A DNA stretch of 59,200 nucleotides from Oscillatoria sp. (GCA_011390515.1 JAABSJ010000009.1:1-59200), one strand, 5' to 3'; positions 43,549-52,649 are shown, numbered from the stretch's first letter. Translations and numbers: made by a program. Notes: generated by a model not told the origin, from the sequence alone.

Positions 43549-43690
43549 GTTTTTCGCCTCCTAAATAGACTTTTGTTTGTAGGTTGAGGCGCGTTCCTTC
43601 GGGAGTGACTCCCTACTTCCGTCCCTTGCCAGCTTCATGCCGTTCAGATATGAACTGGCTTGTGGTGAGGGATGAACGATTTACTTTCTG
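43549..43690 (-). promoter_or_regulatory. Structured 5' leader of the DUF4278 gene
   Basis: The roughly 140-base leader can fold: CCCT...AGGG encloses GCCAG/CTGGC with an inner GTTCATATCTGAAC hairpin, followed by a GGGAGTCACTCCC hairpin and then the AGGAGG ribosome site. This could be an RNA switch, a stabilising element or a protein-binding site. I do not recognise a known riboswitch. Confidence 0.4.
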
Positions 43691-43696
43691 TATTCA

Positions 43697-43724
43697 TTGT
43701 TACCGTTTAAAAATCAAATGTCAA
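43697..43724 (-). promoter_or_regulatory. Promoter of the DUF4278 gene
   Basis: On the minus strand TTGACA (43724-43719) is followed after 16 bases by TAACAA (43702-43697). The -35 box is perfect and the -10 box moderate. The start would fall near 43690. Confidence 0.55.
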
Positions 43725-44062
43725 GGGTTTTTCAAGTTTTTTCCCGAAAATACTCCTTAAGGCATAGATGATTTTTCTCTAAAATTCGGCTCAAACCCTT
43801 GCCTTAACTGCAATTGAGAGATTTTACAGCCTCGAACCCAGGAAAATTTCGGGGATTTAACCCAATATATAGGGATAGCCAATGAATGACCCCGACTCGA
43901 TAGAGGACTCTATATGGCCAATCGGGAGACTCCGCCCCCCGCGAAACTCGCCCGACTACAACGGGGTCATCACCCTTCATCCGGGGCATTGGAGTTTTCT
44001 ATTGGCTCCAGAGGCCCCACAAGTTCACCCTTGATCCAACTTAACGAAGGAGAAACCTGATC
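43725..44062. other. Intergenic region between divergent genes
   Basis: No gene is supported; a 61-codon frame on the minus strand has no ribosome site or domain. It contains the divergent promoters. GAAGGAGAAACCTGATC just before 44063 provides the ribosome site of the next gene. Confidence 0.5.
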
Positions 44063-44830
44063 ATGACCGATCGCAATACAGCCCGTTATCTCTTGAGTGT
44101 CCTGATGCTGTTGGCCGGGGCTGCATCCCCCACCATCGGGGCGATCGAACAGCCTGTGATTCAGGAAGTAGAATCCCATCAAACTGCATTTTTCTGGAGG
44201 CGACGGTCCGCACCCGATCGCCTCGAAGGAGTCTGGGGGATTACTGAAGCCAGAACTCCCCGGGGACAATCTTACACGGGTAGCCTGGATATTACTGCGA
44301 TCGGGAATACCGACAACCTCTATCAAGTCTCTTGGGAAACCTCCCAAGGCAATTATTCCGGGTTGGGGTTCTATGAAGAGGGCCGCTTACTGGTGGGGGC
44401 CGGATTGGACGAGGGGATTTATGGTGTGGCCCTGTATCGCATCCAGAACGATGGCACCTTAGATGGCAAATGGACCCTCAGTACCGCCCGGGGTGAAGTC
44501 GGCACAGAGTTCGCCACCGGAGGGCGATCGGGTGAGTTAGCGGGTTCCTATCAAATTAGCAGTACAGACCCTGGAGAAGAGGGTGCTTCCTCTAGTGGAG
44601 AATTAACCATTACCGAATCCCGCGATATCTATCAAGTCACCTGGAATGTCGATGATCAAACCTATCGCGGGATCGGTTTGCGCGTGGATGATTGGTTGGT
44701 TGTCGGTTGGGGGACTAGCAGTAACCTCGCCGTGTTGGATTATGAATTTAAGGGCAACGAAGCGACTGGACGTTGGGCGAGAACCGGCAGTCGGGAACTG
44801 GGGATGGAAAAGATTTCCCTAGAAAATTAG
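44063..44830 (+). CDS. Secreted protein with two related beta-rich repeats
   Basis: An AAGGAG ribosome site precedes the ATG. The 255 residues have a signal peptide (about 8-27) and two homologous domains of about 90 residues, each with a G(V/S)(W/Y) start, an (I)T(A/E)..(N/D).YQV(S/T)W strand, (Y)(S/R)G(L/I)G and a LLVG/WLVVGWG strand. The fold is probably a lipocalin-like or other small beta-barrel. Similar cyanobacterial proteins have been labelled fibronectin-binding protein without clear proof. It is predicted to be periplasmic. Ligand unknown. Confidence 0.72.
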   Translation: MTDRNTARYLLSVLMLLAGAASPTIGAIEQPVIQEVESHQTAFFWRRRSAPDRLEGVWGITEARTPRGQSYTGSLDITAIGNTDNLYQVSWETSQGNYSGLGFYEEGRLLVGAGLDEGIYGVALYRIQNDGTLDGKWTLSTARGEVGTEFATGGRSGELAGSYQISSTDPGEEGASSSGELTITESRDIYQVTWNVDDQTYRGIGLRVDDWLVVGWGTSSNLAVLDYEFKGNEATGRWARTGSRELGMEKISLEN

Positions 44831-44881
44831 GCGGCCCTCTAGATCAGGGAAATTTGCCTTCGGGCGATCGGGACCCCAGGC

Positions 44882-44911
44882 TCGACTCTTTTTGGTAAAA
44901 AATACTATAAT
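44882..44911 (+). promoter_or_regulatory. Putative promoter of nadA
   Basis: TCGACT (44882-44887) and TATAAT (44906-44911) are 18 bases apart. The -10 box is perfect and the -35 box approximate. The start would lie about 40 bases before the GTG start codon. Confidence 0.45.
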
Positions 44912-44956
44912 TAGGAATAACACCCTAAAGAACTGCAAGTTCACCCCCTGAAAATT

Positions 44957-45931
44957 GTGTTTACTGCTACTTTATCCCCCCCCAATTCTGCCCAAACCTC
45001 CGAGATTCCAGACGATTTATTTGCAGCCATTGAATCCCTCAAGCAGGAACTCAATGCCGTTATCCTCGCCCACTACTATCAAGAACCCGACATTCAGGAT
45101 ATTGCGGACTATATCGGCGATTCCCTGGAACTGTCGCGCAAAGCAGCCAATACCAACGCCGATGTCATCGTCTTTGCCGGAGTTCACTTCATGGCAGAAA
45201 CGGCCAAAATCCTCAATCCGAATAAACTGGTTTTGCTTCCAGATTTGGATGCCGGTTGTTCCCTCGCTGATAGTTGTCCTCCCGATGCCTTTGGAGAATT
45301 TAAAGCCGCTCATCCGGATCATATTGTCATCTCTTACATTAACTGCTCGGCGGCCATTAAAGCCATGAGCGACATTATTTGCACCAGTTCTAATGCAGTC
45401 AAACTGGTGCGCCAAATTCCCGAAAATCAGCCAATTATTTTTGCCCCCGACCGCAATTTAGGCCGGTATGTGATGGAGCAAACGGGCCGGGATATGGTCT
45501 TGTGGCAAGGCAGTTGTATGGTGCATGAAACCTTTTCTGAAAAGAAAATTGTTCAGCTCAAAATTCAACATCCTGAAGCTGAAATCATTGCTCATCCGGA
45601 GTGTGAACCCCCGGTGTTGCGCCATGCCAATTATGTCGGTTCAACCAGTGCCTTGTTAAACTATGCTCAAAATAGTGCCAGCACAGTATTTATCGTTGCC
45701 ACGGAACCGGGAATCATTCATCAAATGCAAAAACAAGCGCCAGATAAACAGTTTATTCCTGCGCCACCCATGAATAGTTGTGCTTGTAATGAATGCCCCC
45801 ACATGAGGCTGAATACCTTAGAAAAGTTATATCTGGCGATGAAAAATCGCGCCCCGGAGATTACCTTACCGGAGGAAACGCGCATGGCAGCGTTGCGCCC
45901 GATTCAACGAATGTTAGAAATGAGCGCGTAA
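44957..45931 (+). CDS. nadA: Quinolinate synthase A
   Basis: NadA condenses iminoaspartate with dihydroxyacetone phosphate to make quinolinate for NAD synthesis, using a [4Fe-4S] cluster. The 324-residue product has [20 protein letters not shown], the cluster Cys region [17 protein letters not shown] and the C-terminal [11 protein letters not shown], plus [11 protein letters not shown]. The start is a GTG, since no in-frame ATG occurs before the conserved core. No NadB or NadC gene is adjacent. A tandem repeat array follows it. Confidence 0.95.
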   Translation: MFTATLSPPNSAQTSEIPDDLFAAIESLKQELNAVILAHYYQEPDIQDIADYIGDSLELSRKAANTNADVIVFAGVHFMAETAKILNPNKLVLLPDLDAGCSLADSCPPDAFGEFKAAHPDHIVISYINCSAAIKAMSDIICTSSNAVKLVRQIPENQPIIFAPDRNLGRYVMEQTGRDMVLWQGSCMVHETFSEKKIVQLKIQHPEAEIIAHPECEPPVLRHANYVGSTSALLNYAQNSASTVFIVATEPGIIHQMQKQAPDKQFIPAPPMNSCACNECPHMRLNTLEKLYLAMKNRAPEITLPEETRMAALRPIQRMLEMSA

Positions 45932-45961
45932 TTAGGCCAATCTGGCTGTTGGCAATTGTTT

Positions 45962-46440
45962 GTAGTAACGACTTCAGTCGTTATCCGGAATGACGCCTTC
46001 AGGCGTCACTACGAACGAAGAACTTGAGGCAATAGTTTGTAGTAACGACTTCAGTCGTTAATCCGGAAGACGACTGAAGTCGTCACTACGAACGAAGAAC
46101 TTGAGGCAATTGTTTGTAGTAACGACTTCAGTCGTTATCCGGAATGACGACAAAACGTCACTACGAACGAAGAACTTGAGGCAATAGTTTGTAGTAACGA
46201 CTTCAGTCGTTAATCCGGAATGACGACAAAACGTCACTACGAACTAAGAAACTTGAGGCAATTGTTTGTAGTAACGACTTCAGTCGTTATCCGGAAGACG
46301 ACTGAAAACGTCACTACGAACTAAGAACTTGAGGCAATTGTTTGTAGTAACGACTTCAGTCGTTAATCCGGAATGACGACAAAACGTCACTACGAACGAA
46401 GAAATTTGAGGCAATTGTTTGTAGTAACGACTTCAGTCGT
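45962..46440 (+). repeat. Seven-copy tandem repeat of 75-77 bp (family F)
   Basis: Units begin at 45962, 46039, 46116, 46191, 46268, 46344 and 46421 (the last partial). Each starts GTAGTAACGACTTCAGTCGT and contains a hairpin (GACGACTGAAGTCGTC or degenerate ATGACGACAAAACGTC), then CACTACGAACGAAGAACTTG and AGGCAATTGTTT. Differences between units are a few substitutions and single-base indels. Related pieces occur at 47152 and 57549. It has no coding potential. Confidence 0.9.
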
Positions 46441-46493
46441 TTCTTCCTCCGCAAATGCCCTAACCTGAAAGGTGTTTTTGCTAGTTCAGATAA

Positions 46494-46522
46494 AGAAGGG
46501 TACAGCATTGCTGTACCCTTCT
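46494..46522. terminator. Perfect 13-bp hairpin between nadA array and the TerB gene
   Basis: AGAAGGGTACAGC and GCTGTACCCTTCT pair perfectly around ATT. The right side continues with a pyrimidine-rich CTTATCCTT. Lying between two convergent transcription units, it could serve both strands. Confidence 0.6.
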
Positions 46523-46565
46523 CTTATCCTTATAATCACTCAAAAAATGAGTACCTAACCGGATA

Positions 46566-47051
46566 TTATTGATTCAAAAAGGCTTGAAGATGAGAGGCAA
46601 GGTTCTCGATAATTCCTTCCTCATTTTGTAAACTTTTTTCAGCTTCTGCTTCGATGCGCGGAACGACTTCCTCAGGCAAATTCAGGAGAGAAACGAGCTT
46701 TTTGTAGGCTTCAGCTTCGTCAGCATTAATATTAGGTTCATCGGGAGTCCGAGCACTGGAGGCGATGACTTCATAGCCGAGTTGCAGAACCAGTTCCCGT
46801 TCGGGTTGGGTGGCAAGTTTAGGGATTAATTCTTCAAGGGGGATGTTTTGCATCATGTAGTCCCGCAGTTCTTCTTTGAGTTTGCCTTGTTGTTCGGGAC
46901 TGACGGAAAATAAGCGACTAAAGCGATCGAGCATGATATCGACTTCTTCTGCGGCGAGTTCACCATCCGCCCATGCCATTGCTGTTACGACTCGTAACAG
47001 GTTCATCTGACGGGGGGTGATGGAAGGTGGGGGTGGGGGTTGAATTGCCAT
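46566..47051 (-). CDS. TerB-like tellurite-resistance domain protein
   Basis: The 161-residue all-helical protein shows the TerB pattern ITPRQMNLLRVVTAMAWADG(E), followed by EEVDIMLDRFSRLF and a paired acidic stretch (DEPNINADEAEAYKK). TerB domains are thought to bind metal at conserved acidic residues and act at the membrane in stress responses. A proline run (QPPPPPS) forms the N-terminus. It stands alone, without other ter genes, so a tellurite role should not be assumed. Confidence 0.8.
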   Translation of the reverse strand: MAIQPPPPPSITPRQMNLLRVVTAMAWADGELAAEEVDIMLDRFSRLFSVSPEQQGKLKEELRDYMMQNIPLEELIPKLATQPERELVLQLGYEVIASSARTPDEPNINADEAEAYKKLVSLLNLPEEVVPRIEAEAEKSLQNEEGIIENLASHLQAFLNQ

Positions 47052-47151
47052 TGTTCTTTCCTAAAAATATGGGAAGTTGTGGCAAAACCTTATCATGCGA
47101 TCGCCGAGTTCCCCCTCTAACGTAAGGTTATCTTAGGAAATGGGTTGCCGG

Positions 47152-47231
47152 AAGAGACGACTGAAGTCGTCACTACAAACAGGAAGAGGACTTCAGGTTG
47201 TTGTTCGTAGTAACGACTTCAGTCGTTATCC
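47152..47231. repeat. Dispersed family F unit
   Basis: GACGACTGAAGTCGTCACTA, a spacer, then CGTAGTAACGACTTCAGTCG belong to the same family as the tandem array at 45962. The unit separates the M61 peptidase and TerB genes. Confidence 0.75.
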
Positions 47232-47244
47232 CCTCTTCACCCAT

Positions 47245-49038
47245 TTACCCTTTCAGTTGCGTCACCGAACTCCCCAACCACCCTTTGAGATTATTCTGTT
47301 GAGTGGCGGTGGGATTCTGAATGGGGACGATATTGTAAGTCGTGGGACGGGGTTGGGTAAGAACCGCCTCAACGGTTCGTAATTGTTCTTGATGGAAGAC
47401 AGTAATTTGGATTTTGGACCCGGTTTGATAGTCTTTCAGGCGATCGCCTAAATCCTCAGCAGTCACCCGCATTCCATCGATCGCCAATAACTCATCATCG
47501 GCATCGATTCCCGCCCGTTGTGCTGGTGAACCCATTTCTACAAATTTAATCGCCGCTTTACCATTTTCGGTCTTAACTGTCAAGCCCAAAAATGGTGCCG
47601 CATCATTATTTTCAACGGGTTGCACTTTTAACCCAAAGGGTAGCAGATATTCATCCAGGGGTAATTCCGCAGTCCCGTGGATGTAGTCGTTAAAGAAGTC
47701 GGTTAAATCTTCTTCAGCAACGGATTCGATCATCTCTTTGAGTTCTTCATCGCTAAAGCCAATTTCTTCGGAACCAAATCGTTGCCACATTTGCTGCATC
47801 ACCTGATCCAGCGATCGCCCGTTGCCGGAGTTTGCCCGAATCCGCAAATCTAACAACAGGGAGACTAATTCTCCTTTCAAATAATAGGAAATTTGAGAAT
47901 TATCGCTATTGGCATCCCGGCGATACAGTTTAATCCAAGCATCCCAACTGGATTCACTCAGGGGTTGATAACGACGTCCGGGTAGGGTTTGCAAGCGGGT
48001 AATATCTTTACTCAACCCTTGTAAGGCGACTTTCGCATCATAAATTCCCGCCCACAGGGGCAGCAAGATATCATAATAACTGGTCGTCCCTTCACAAAAC
48101 CAGAGAGAACTCGTGTAGGTTTCCCCTTCATAGTTAAACACTTCTAGGGGTTTGGGACGAATGCGTTTGACATTCCACAAGTGAAAGAACTCGTGGGCAA
48201 CTAATTGGATGAAGCGGTTGTATTTTTCGGTATTTCTAAAGCCAAAGCGGGGATAGTTCAAAGAACAGCTATTTTTATGTTCCAATCCGCCATAGCCTTG
48301 GGAGGAGAGATGGAGGATAAACAAGTAGCGATCGTAAGGTAACCCTCCGAATAGCCGACTTTCGGTCTGAATGATTTTTTCAATATCAGAAATCAGCCGT
48401 TCAGCTTGGAGATTTCCCTGGCCCCATATTGCTAATTCATGGGGTTTATGTTCGACTTCAAAATAATAGGATTGGTGGGTGCCAATTTCAAAGGGGCTAT
48501 CCACCAAGGTATCAAAATCCGGGGCAGTGAAGGTGTGGGGACGTCCCGATTTTGAGGGCAGTGAAGTGGTAACCCGCCATTCCGGTTTTGGAGGGATAAT
48601 CTGAATGGAGAGGGGGCTTTTTTCAAATCCAGGGATATAAAAGAAGAGGGCAGCACCGTTAAAATAGCCATGAGTGCTATCTAGGTGATTGGTTCGGACC
48701 GAAAGTTCATTGGCATAGATGCGATAGCGAACGATAATTTCAGAGAGTTCTGGGGTTTCGATTTGCCAGTGATTTTTGCTGATTTTGCGCCAAGGGAGGG
48801 CAATTTCGTTGGCGTCTTCAGCGGAGAATTCCTGGAGATGTTTGGCATACTCCCGCACTAAATAGGAACCGGGAGTCCATACGGGCATTTTCAAATCCAG
48901 GACCGATGCTCGCCATCCTCGTACTTTTAACATGACGTCAAACAGATGAGATTCTGGCTCATACATCGCCACCTGATAGTAAACATCGGGTGCGATTCGA
49001 GGCATCGTACTCGGTGGAATTGTCCTTGCTTCAGTCAT
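47245..49038 (-). CDS. M61-family metallopeptidase with C-terminal PDZ domain
   Basis: The 597-residue protein has an N-terminal beta domain, the zinc motif HEFFHLWNVKRIRP (HExxH at 282-286) with downstream FCEGTTSYYD providing the Glu ligand, and a PDZ domain around 465-560 (FLGLTVKTENG, GSPAQRAGIDADDELLAIDG). This matches glycyl-aminopeptidase-like M61 enzymes, which release small N-terminal residues. No signal peptide is evident, so it is probably cytosolic. Confidence 0.9.
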   Translation of the reverse strand: MTEARTIPPSTMPRIAPDVYYQVAMYEPESHLFDVMLKVRGWRASVLDLKMPVWTPGSYLVREYAKHLQEFSAEDANEIALPWRKISKNHWQIETPELSEIIVRYRIYANELSVRTNHLDSTHGYFNGAALFFYIPGFEKSPLSIQIIPPKPEWRVTTSLPSKSGRPHTFTAPDFDTLVDSPFEIGTHQSYYFEVEHKPHELAIWGQGNLQAERLISDIEKIIQTESRLFGGLPYDRYLFILHLSSQGYGGLEHKNSCSLNYPRFGFRNTEKYNRFIQLVAHEFFHLWNVKRIRPKPLEVFNYEGETYTSSLWFCEGTTSYYDILLPLWAGIYDAKVALQGLSKDITRLQTLPGRRYQPLSESSWDAWIKLYRRDANSDNSQISYYLKGELVSLLLDLRIRANSGNGRSLDQVMQQMWQRFGSEEIGFSDEELKEMIESVAEEDLTDFFNDYIHGTAELPLDEYLLPFGLKVQPVENNDAAPFLGLTVKTENGKAAIKFVEMGSPAQRAGIDADDELLAIDGMRVTAEDLGDRLKDYQTGSKIQITVFHQEQLRTVEAVLTQPRPTTYNIVPIQNPTATQQNNLKGWLGSSVTQLKG

Positions 49039-49212
49039 CGGTTATTTTTGTTAGGTTATCGGCTAATCTGGACTCGGTTAGGGGCAGTATGTTAGACTGT
49101 TGATTCGCCACGTTTGATTGGATGGCGGTGAGTGCTTCAGGCGCAGTCGCCTTAATCCCCTTCCCTGCGGTTTAGAATGCCCCTAACCCTGGATTTTTTA
49201 GATGATAATGGC

Positions 49213-49896
49213 TTAAACGTGGCCAGCTAAGTGGGTTAACTGTTTGAGGTTGACCAAATAAAGAGATTCAGCAGCTTCATCAATTTTAATCCAGCCTTTG
49301 GCGTTCAATTTTTCCATGATTTTGCTGGTTTCTTCGACGCCAATATCGGTGACATCTGCTAAGTCTTTATAAGGAATATTGTAGATTTCTGTCCCTTTCT
49401 CGGTAGCCTGTCCATAGTTTTCTGCCAGAGAAACTAAGGTATTGGCCAGTTTGACCGCTGGGGGACGATTCCGCAATTGAAAGCGCAAATTAGTCTGTCT
49501 GAGTCGTCGGACCATGAGTTGGAGCATCCGATGATGGAGTTGAGCGTCTTTAAACAGGGTTTGGATAAACCGCTGGGCGGAAACGCTCAGGAGTTGTACC
49601 GTTGAGAGGGCAATCACGTCGGTGGAACGGGGGGACTCATCGAGAATTGCCATTTCCCCGAAGAAGTCACCTCGCCCGAGAATCGCCAGCGTTACTACAT
49701 TGTCCCCATAGAGGCGTCGGACTTTGACCCATCCGGTGACGACAAAGTAAACGGCATTGCCCCAGGCATCTTCCATTAAGACTGCTCTGCCTGACGGATA
49801 CTCGTGCTCAACCGCGACGGACAAAAGCCATTCCAGGGTTTCTGGATTGGCGGCACTAAATAGCGGGAAAAGCTCACTAAAGGCTTCGGTCTGCAT
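49213..49896 (-). CDS. Crp/Fnr-family transcriptional regulator
   Basis: The 227 residues comprise a cyclic-nucleotide-binding-like beta-barrel (about 10-125, with LGRGDFFGEMAILDESPRSTDVIAL), the long dimer helix (130-160) and a winged helix-turn-helix (about 170-215, YKDLADVTDIGVEETSKIMEKL). The PRSTDV segment resembles the phosphate-binding PRxAxV of cAMP receptors but has Thr where many have Ala. No Fe-S cysteines are present, so it is not Fnr-like. Target sites are unknown. Confidence 0.88.
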   Translation of the reverse strand: MQTEAFSELFPLFSAANPETLEWLLSVAVEHEYPSGRAVLMEDAWGNAVYFVVTGWVKVRRLYGDNVVTLAILGRGDFFGEMAILDESPRSTDVIALSTVQLLSVSAQRFIQTLFKDAQLHHRMLQLMVRRLRQTNLRFQLRNRPPAVKLANTLVSLAENYGQATEKGTEIYNIPYKDLADVTDIGVEETSKIMEKLNAKGWIKIDEAAESLYLVNLKQLTHLAGHV

Positions 49897-50561
49897 GAAA
49901 GATATTTAAGATAGGGAATGAGGATAACTAATAGCCCAGAGTCGGGAATTTGAGGTTGTTAAACCGGACAACAGGAGACCTATTTTCCAGGGCTGACCCT
50001 TGAGGGCAAATCCTTTGGGGAATGCTGATTTGGGGTCGGCGTCTGAATCAAACAGGCTTCTTTGTTGCTCTTGTATTAACACTTACTACAAAAAAGACCC
50101 TCCGATGGGAGTGTCTGGCTCCTGGGAATGGATACTGTACCGATTGTACCTGCGATCATGACGATTTGGCAGCAATCCGGGCAAAGCGGTCAGGGCGATC
50201 GCCTCTGGTGTTTCCGGGGACTGAATCCTGTTGTTGCCCCAAGAGTCTGGTTGATTTGGACTCTGGGTTAAAACCCACAGGGAACTCAGGCCCAGTCCAA
50301 TTCCTAGGGCTGTGGTTATTCTATGGCTGAGATTTATATTTTCTCATGTTTGGGGTGGCTTTGGAGGATGGAAATAGATTTGCGATCGCCCAAAAAGCCC
50401 GAGTCTAGGATCCACGGCTGACTAGGCTCCCGATCGCCGTCCTTTGGCGCAGAGGGTCCAAGGGCAGTCGCATCCCCAGGAATTTCCCACCCATTTAGGT
50501 CCCTCTGCCGCTGCGGGTTCCATTCTCTCCACCAGGACCTACGCCATTTAAAAAATTCAAC

Positions 50562-50580
50562 CCTAAATGTAGAGGCGAGA
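50562..50580 (+). repeat. Half palindrome of family B
   Basis: CCTAAATGTAGAGGCGAGA is the left arm only, preceded by the family flank (CAGGACCTACGCC). The right arm has been lost. Confidence 0.6.
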
Positions 50581-50850
50581 AAAGGTTAAAATTCTCCCAC
50601 ATTATTTCATCAGGCTTAGGATACTCTCATCTTAAATTAATCTCATCCCTCTTCAGATAGAATTCACTTCCACAATTCCTCATGTTTAGAGCATCAAACC
50701 GAAAGATTAGGGGCAATTTGCTTTCTCGCCCGCACCTGGGAATGCAGGGGGAATGCCTAACTCTTGAGTTAAACATAAATTCATGAGCCTAATTGGATAA
50801 TTCAGAGTTCAGGGAAAAAGAGATTGATTCGATTAGATAAAATAGACAAC

Positions 50851-50892
50851 TTATCCTTCAGTTTCATCCCTGGGGTAGAAACTGAAGGATAA
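50851..50892 (+). promoter_or_regulatory. 15-bp perfect hairpin in the Mn catalase upstream region
   Basis: TTATCCTTCAGTTTC and GAAACTGAAGGATAA pair completely around a 12-base loop, ending 138 bases before the start codon. It might be an operator, an attenuator or an mRNA-stability element; it does not belong to any of the dispersed families here. Confidence 0.5.
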
Positions 50893-51030
50893 ATCAGTCG
50901 CTAACCTGGTTATTTAGGTGAGGAGGATTGACCCCAAAGTTAACCATAGCGTTGTTCTTTATTTAAGAAAAAGGTCAAATAAAAAATGCCCTCCCCCTAA
51001 AGAAGTAGAATTTCATCTCAAGGAAATCAA

Positions 51031-52011
51031 ATGTTTTATCACGTCAAAGAATTACAATTTAATGCCCGGGTATCCAAACCCGATCCCCGCTTTGCCACCT
51101 TACTGCTAGAACAGTTTGGCGGTCCTAACGGAGAACTCGCCGCAGCAATGCAATATTTTGTTCAGGCATTTGCAGCAAGGCAGGCTTATCCCGACAAATA
51201 CGATATGTTGATGGATATTGCCTCGGAAGAGTTTAGCCATTTGGAGATTGTCGGGGCCTTGGTGACCATGTTGTTGGATGGCATCAATGGAGACCTGAAA
51301 AACGCTGCCGAAAACAGCGAAATCATGCAATTTATGGGTACAGACAAGAGTGGACGAGAGGACTTGATCCATCAACTTTCGATGACGGGACCGCAATTAT
51401 TAGCGGTATCTGGTGGAGGTCCAACGGTCACCAATAGTCAAGGTGTGCCTTGGTCCGGAAGCTATGTTAGTGCAAATGGGGATTTGACCGTTGATTTGCG
51501 ATCGGATTTGGCTGCTGAATCTCGGGCGAAAATTGTCTATGAATATTTGATGCAATTTACCGATGATCCAGAAGTAAAAGACACTCTGCGCTTCTTAATG
51601 ACGCGGGAAGTTTCTCACTACAAAATGTTCGCCGCCGCCCTGGAAACCATCGAACCGAATTTCCCACCGGGAGTGCTACAAGCTGACCCGCGCTACAGTC
51701 ATTTGTACTTTAATATGTCCAATGGCACGAGTGCTCGTGGACCTTGGAATGAAGGTCAAGGGTCTTGGCCCGATGGGGAAAATTGGGTGTATGTGGATGA
51801 TCCCCTCGATTATGTGGTGAAGACGGAAGGGATGACCCGCAATCAGACCAGTGAAGGGACAAATCTGACGGAAGAACAGGCGTTCAAAAAGGAACAAGAA
51901 CTGAGTGTGAAGCGTTCGGCAGAGGTGAAATCAGCCAGCCCGAAAGGACCGAATCAGTGGTCTTCCTACCCACAAACGAATCTGAGTAGTCCGAAATCGC
52001 CGATGAAATAA
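51031..52011 (+). CDS. Manganese (non-haem) catalase
   Basis: The 326-residue enzyme should disproportionate hydrogen peroxide with a di-manganese centre in a four-helix bundle. Ligand helices are seen as GPNGELAAAMQYFVQAF, DIASEEFSHLEIVG (Glu and His), RAKIVYEYLMQF and MTREVSHYKMFAAALE. The long C-terminal tail (about 240-326) matches the extended catalases of this family. AAGGA precedes the ATG. It is cytosolic. The other peroxide/superoxide enzyme of the window, the exported SOD, is 40 kb away. Confidence 0.94.
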   Translation: MFYHVKELQFNARVSKPDPRFATLLLEQFGGPNGELAAAMQYFVQAFAARQAYPDKYDMLMDIASEEFSHLEIVGALVTMLLDGINGDLKNAAENSEIMQFMGTDKSGREDLIHQLSMTGPQLLAVSGGGPTVTNSQGVPWSGSYVSANGDLTVDLRSDLAAESRAKIVYEYLMQFTDDPEVKDTLRFLMTREVSHYKMFAAALETIEPNFPPGVLQADPRYSHLYFNMSNGTSARGPWNEGQGSWPDGENWVYVDDPLDYVVKTEGMTRNQTSEGTNLTEEQAFKKEQELSVKRSAEVKSASPKGPNQWSSYPQTNLSSPKSPMK

Positions 52012-52043
52012 GCAACACCGGGCGGGGGCAACACCGGGCGGGG
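52012..52043 (+). repeat. 16-bp exact tandem duplication after the catalase stop
   Basis: GCAACACCGGGCGGGG occurs twice back to back, directly after the TAA, and runs into GGGTTTAAACCC. It may be a relic of a palindromic repeat. Confidence 0.75.
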
Positions 52044-52077
52044 GTTTAAACCCTAGCCCTGTCAAGGTGTATTGATT

Positions 52078-52129
52078 TGTAGGGGCGCAAGCATTGCACC
52101 CCAGGGGCGCAAGCATTGCGCCCCTACAA
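52078..52129. repeat. Palindromic repeat with GGGCGCAAGCATTGC motif
   Basis: TTGTAGGGGCGCAAGCATTG begins the element and CAATGCGCCCCTACAA-type sequence ends it; the GGGGCGCAAGCATTGC unit also occurs twice in direct orientation. A fragment recurs near 52165 (TTGTAGGGGCGCGAG). The stretch 52130-52341 otherwise holds only the leader of the next small gene. Confidence 0.7.
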
Positions 52130-52341
52130 GAAACAATGATTTTTCGTCATCAAATTTGCCTTTTGTAGGGGCGCGAGAGCGATCGCCTGTCCAAGAAATT
52201 TAGAAACCCTGGTGAGGCGATCGCAAATTCTCCATCACGCTTTAGACTTAATCCTCCCTCCAGAAACCCCAGACTCCCCAACATCCCCAGAAACTCGATA
52301 AACTATAAAAGGGCGTCTTGTCTTTATTCTGGAGTCAAATC

Positions 52342-52509
52342 ATGGTTTGGTTATTCTCCCTATTCTTTGTTTTACTGTTAATTTCTGCGACCCCCTTACT
52401 CGGAACCTTGAAGGTTAAGTGGTCCTTTGAAATTATGGTGGGATTGTTCGCCTTTTTTGCCGTGGCAGGTTGGGGACTGTTTCTGGGGTATTCTCTATTG
52501 TTTCAGTAA
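52342..52509 (+). CDS. Small two-helix membrane protein, 55 aa
   Basis: CTGGAG lies nine bases before the ATG at 52342; an in-frame TTG at 52318 would add eight residues but has no ribosome site. The product consists of two hydrophobic helices (VWLFSLFFVLLLISATPLL and MVGLFAFFAVAGWGLFLGY) joined by a short charged loop (KVKWSFE). The family is not recognised. It resembles small membrane subunits in size only. Inner or thylakoid membrane location is inferred. Confidence 0.7.
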   Translation: MVWLFSLFFVLLLISATPLLGTLKVKWSFEIMVGLFAFFAVAGWGLFLGYSLLFQ

Positions 52510-52527
52510 CCCCATATTAATCATAAT

Positions 52528-52550
52528 CCCGCCAGAGAAACTCTGACGGG
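52528..52550. terminator. Hairpin usable as terminator on both strands
   Basis: CCCGCCAGAG and CTCTGACGGG pair with one mismatch around AAA, 18 bases after the small membrane protein gene. Downstream T's are few on the plus strand. On the minus strand it lies beyond the candidate RNA gene. Confidence 0.5.
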
Positions 52551-52649
52551 ACTGATTCGTATAATTGGTTCTCTATAAAGTATCCAGACCTTCTGTCAAT
52601 TTAGGATGACAGCTTACTCGGTCGGTCTGAACTTCAGCACCCAACTTTG

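Larger units (their letters stand above)
49897..51030. other. 1.1-kb intergenic region upstream of Mn catalase
   Basis: No convincing gene is present. On the minus strand, about 50300 to 50081, an open stretch reads like a signal-peptide protein (RITTALGIGLGLSSLWVL) but lacks a start codon in frame, so it is a possible decayed gene. A half family B palindrome lies at 50562-50580 and a strong hairpin at 50851-50892. Confidence 0.5.

Noticed and set aside
45962-46440. Possible CRISPR array
   Set aside because: The units are near-identical across their whole length with no variable spacers, the period is 75-77 bp, and no cas genes are nearby. It is an ordinary tandem hairpin repeat.
50022-50330. 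102-codon plus-strand ORF between the Crp-type gene and Mn catalase
   Set aside because: There is no ribosome site and no recognisable domain. Its cysteine-rich low-complexity reading and the competing minus-strand frame make it unlikely.
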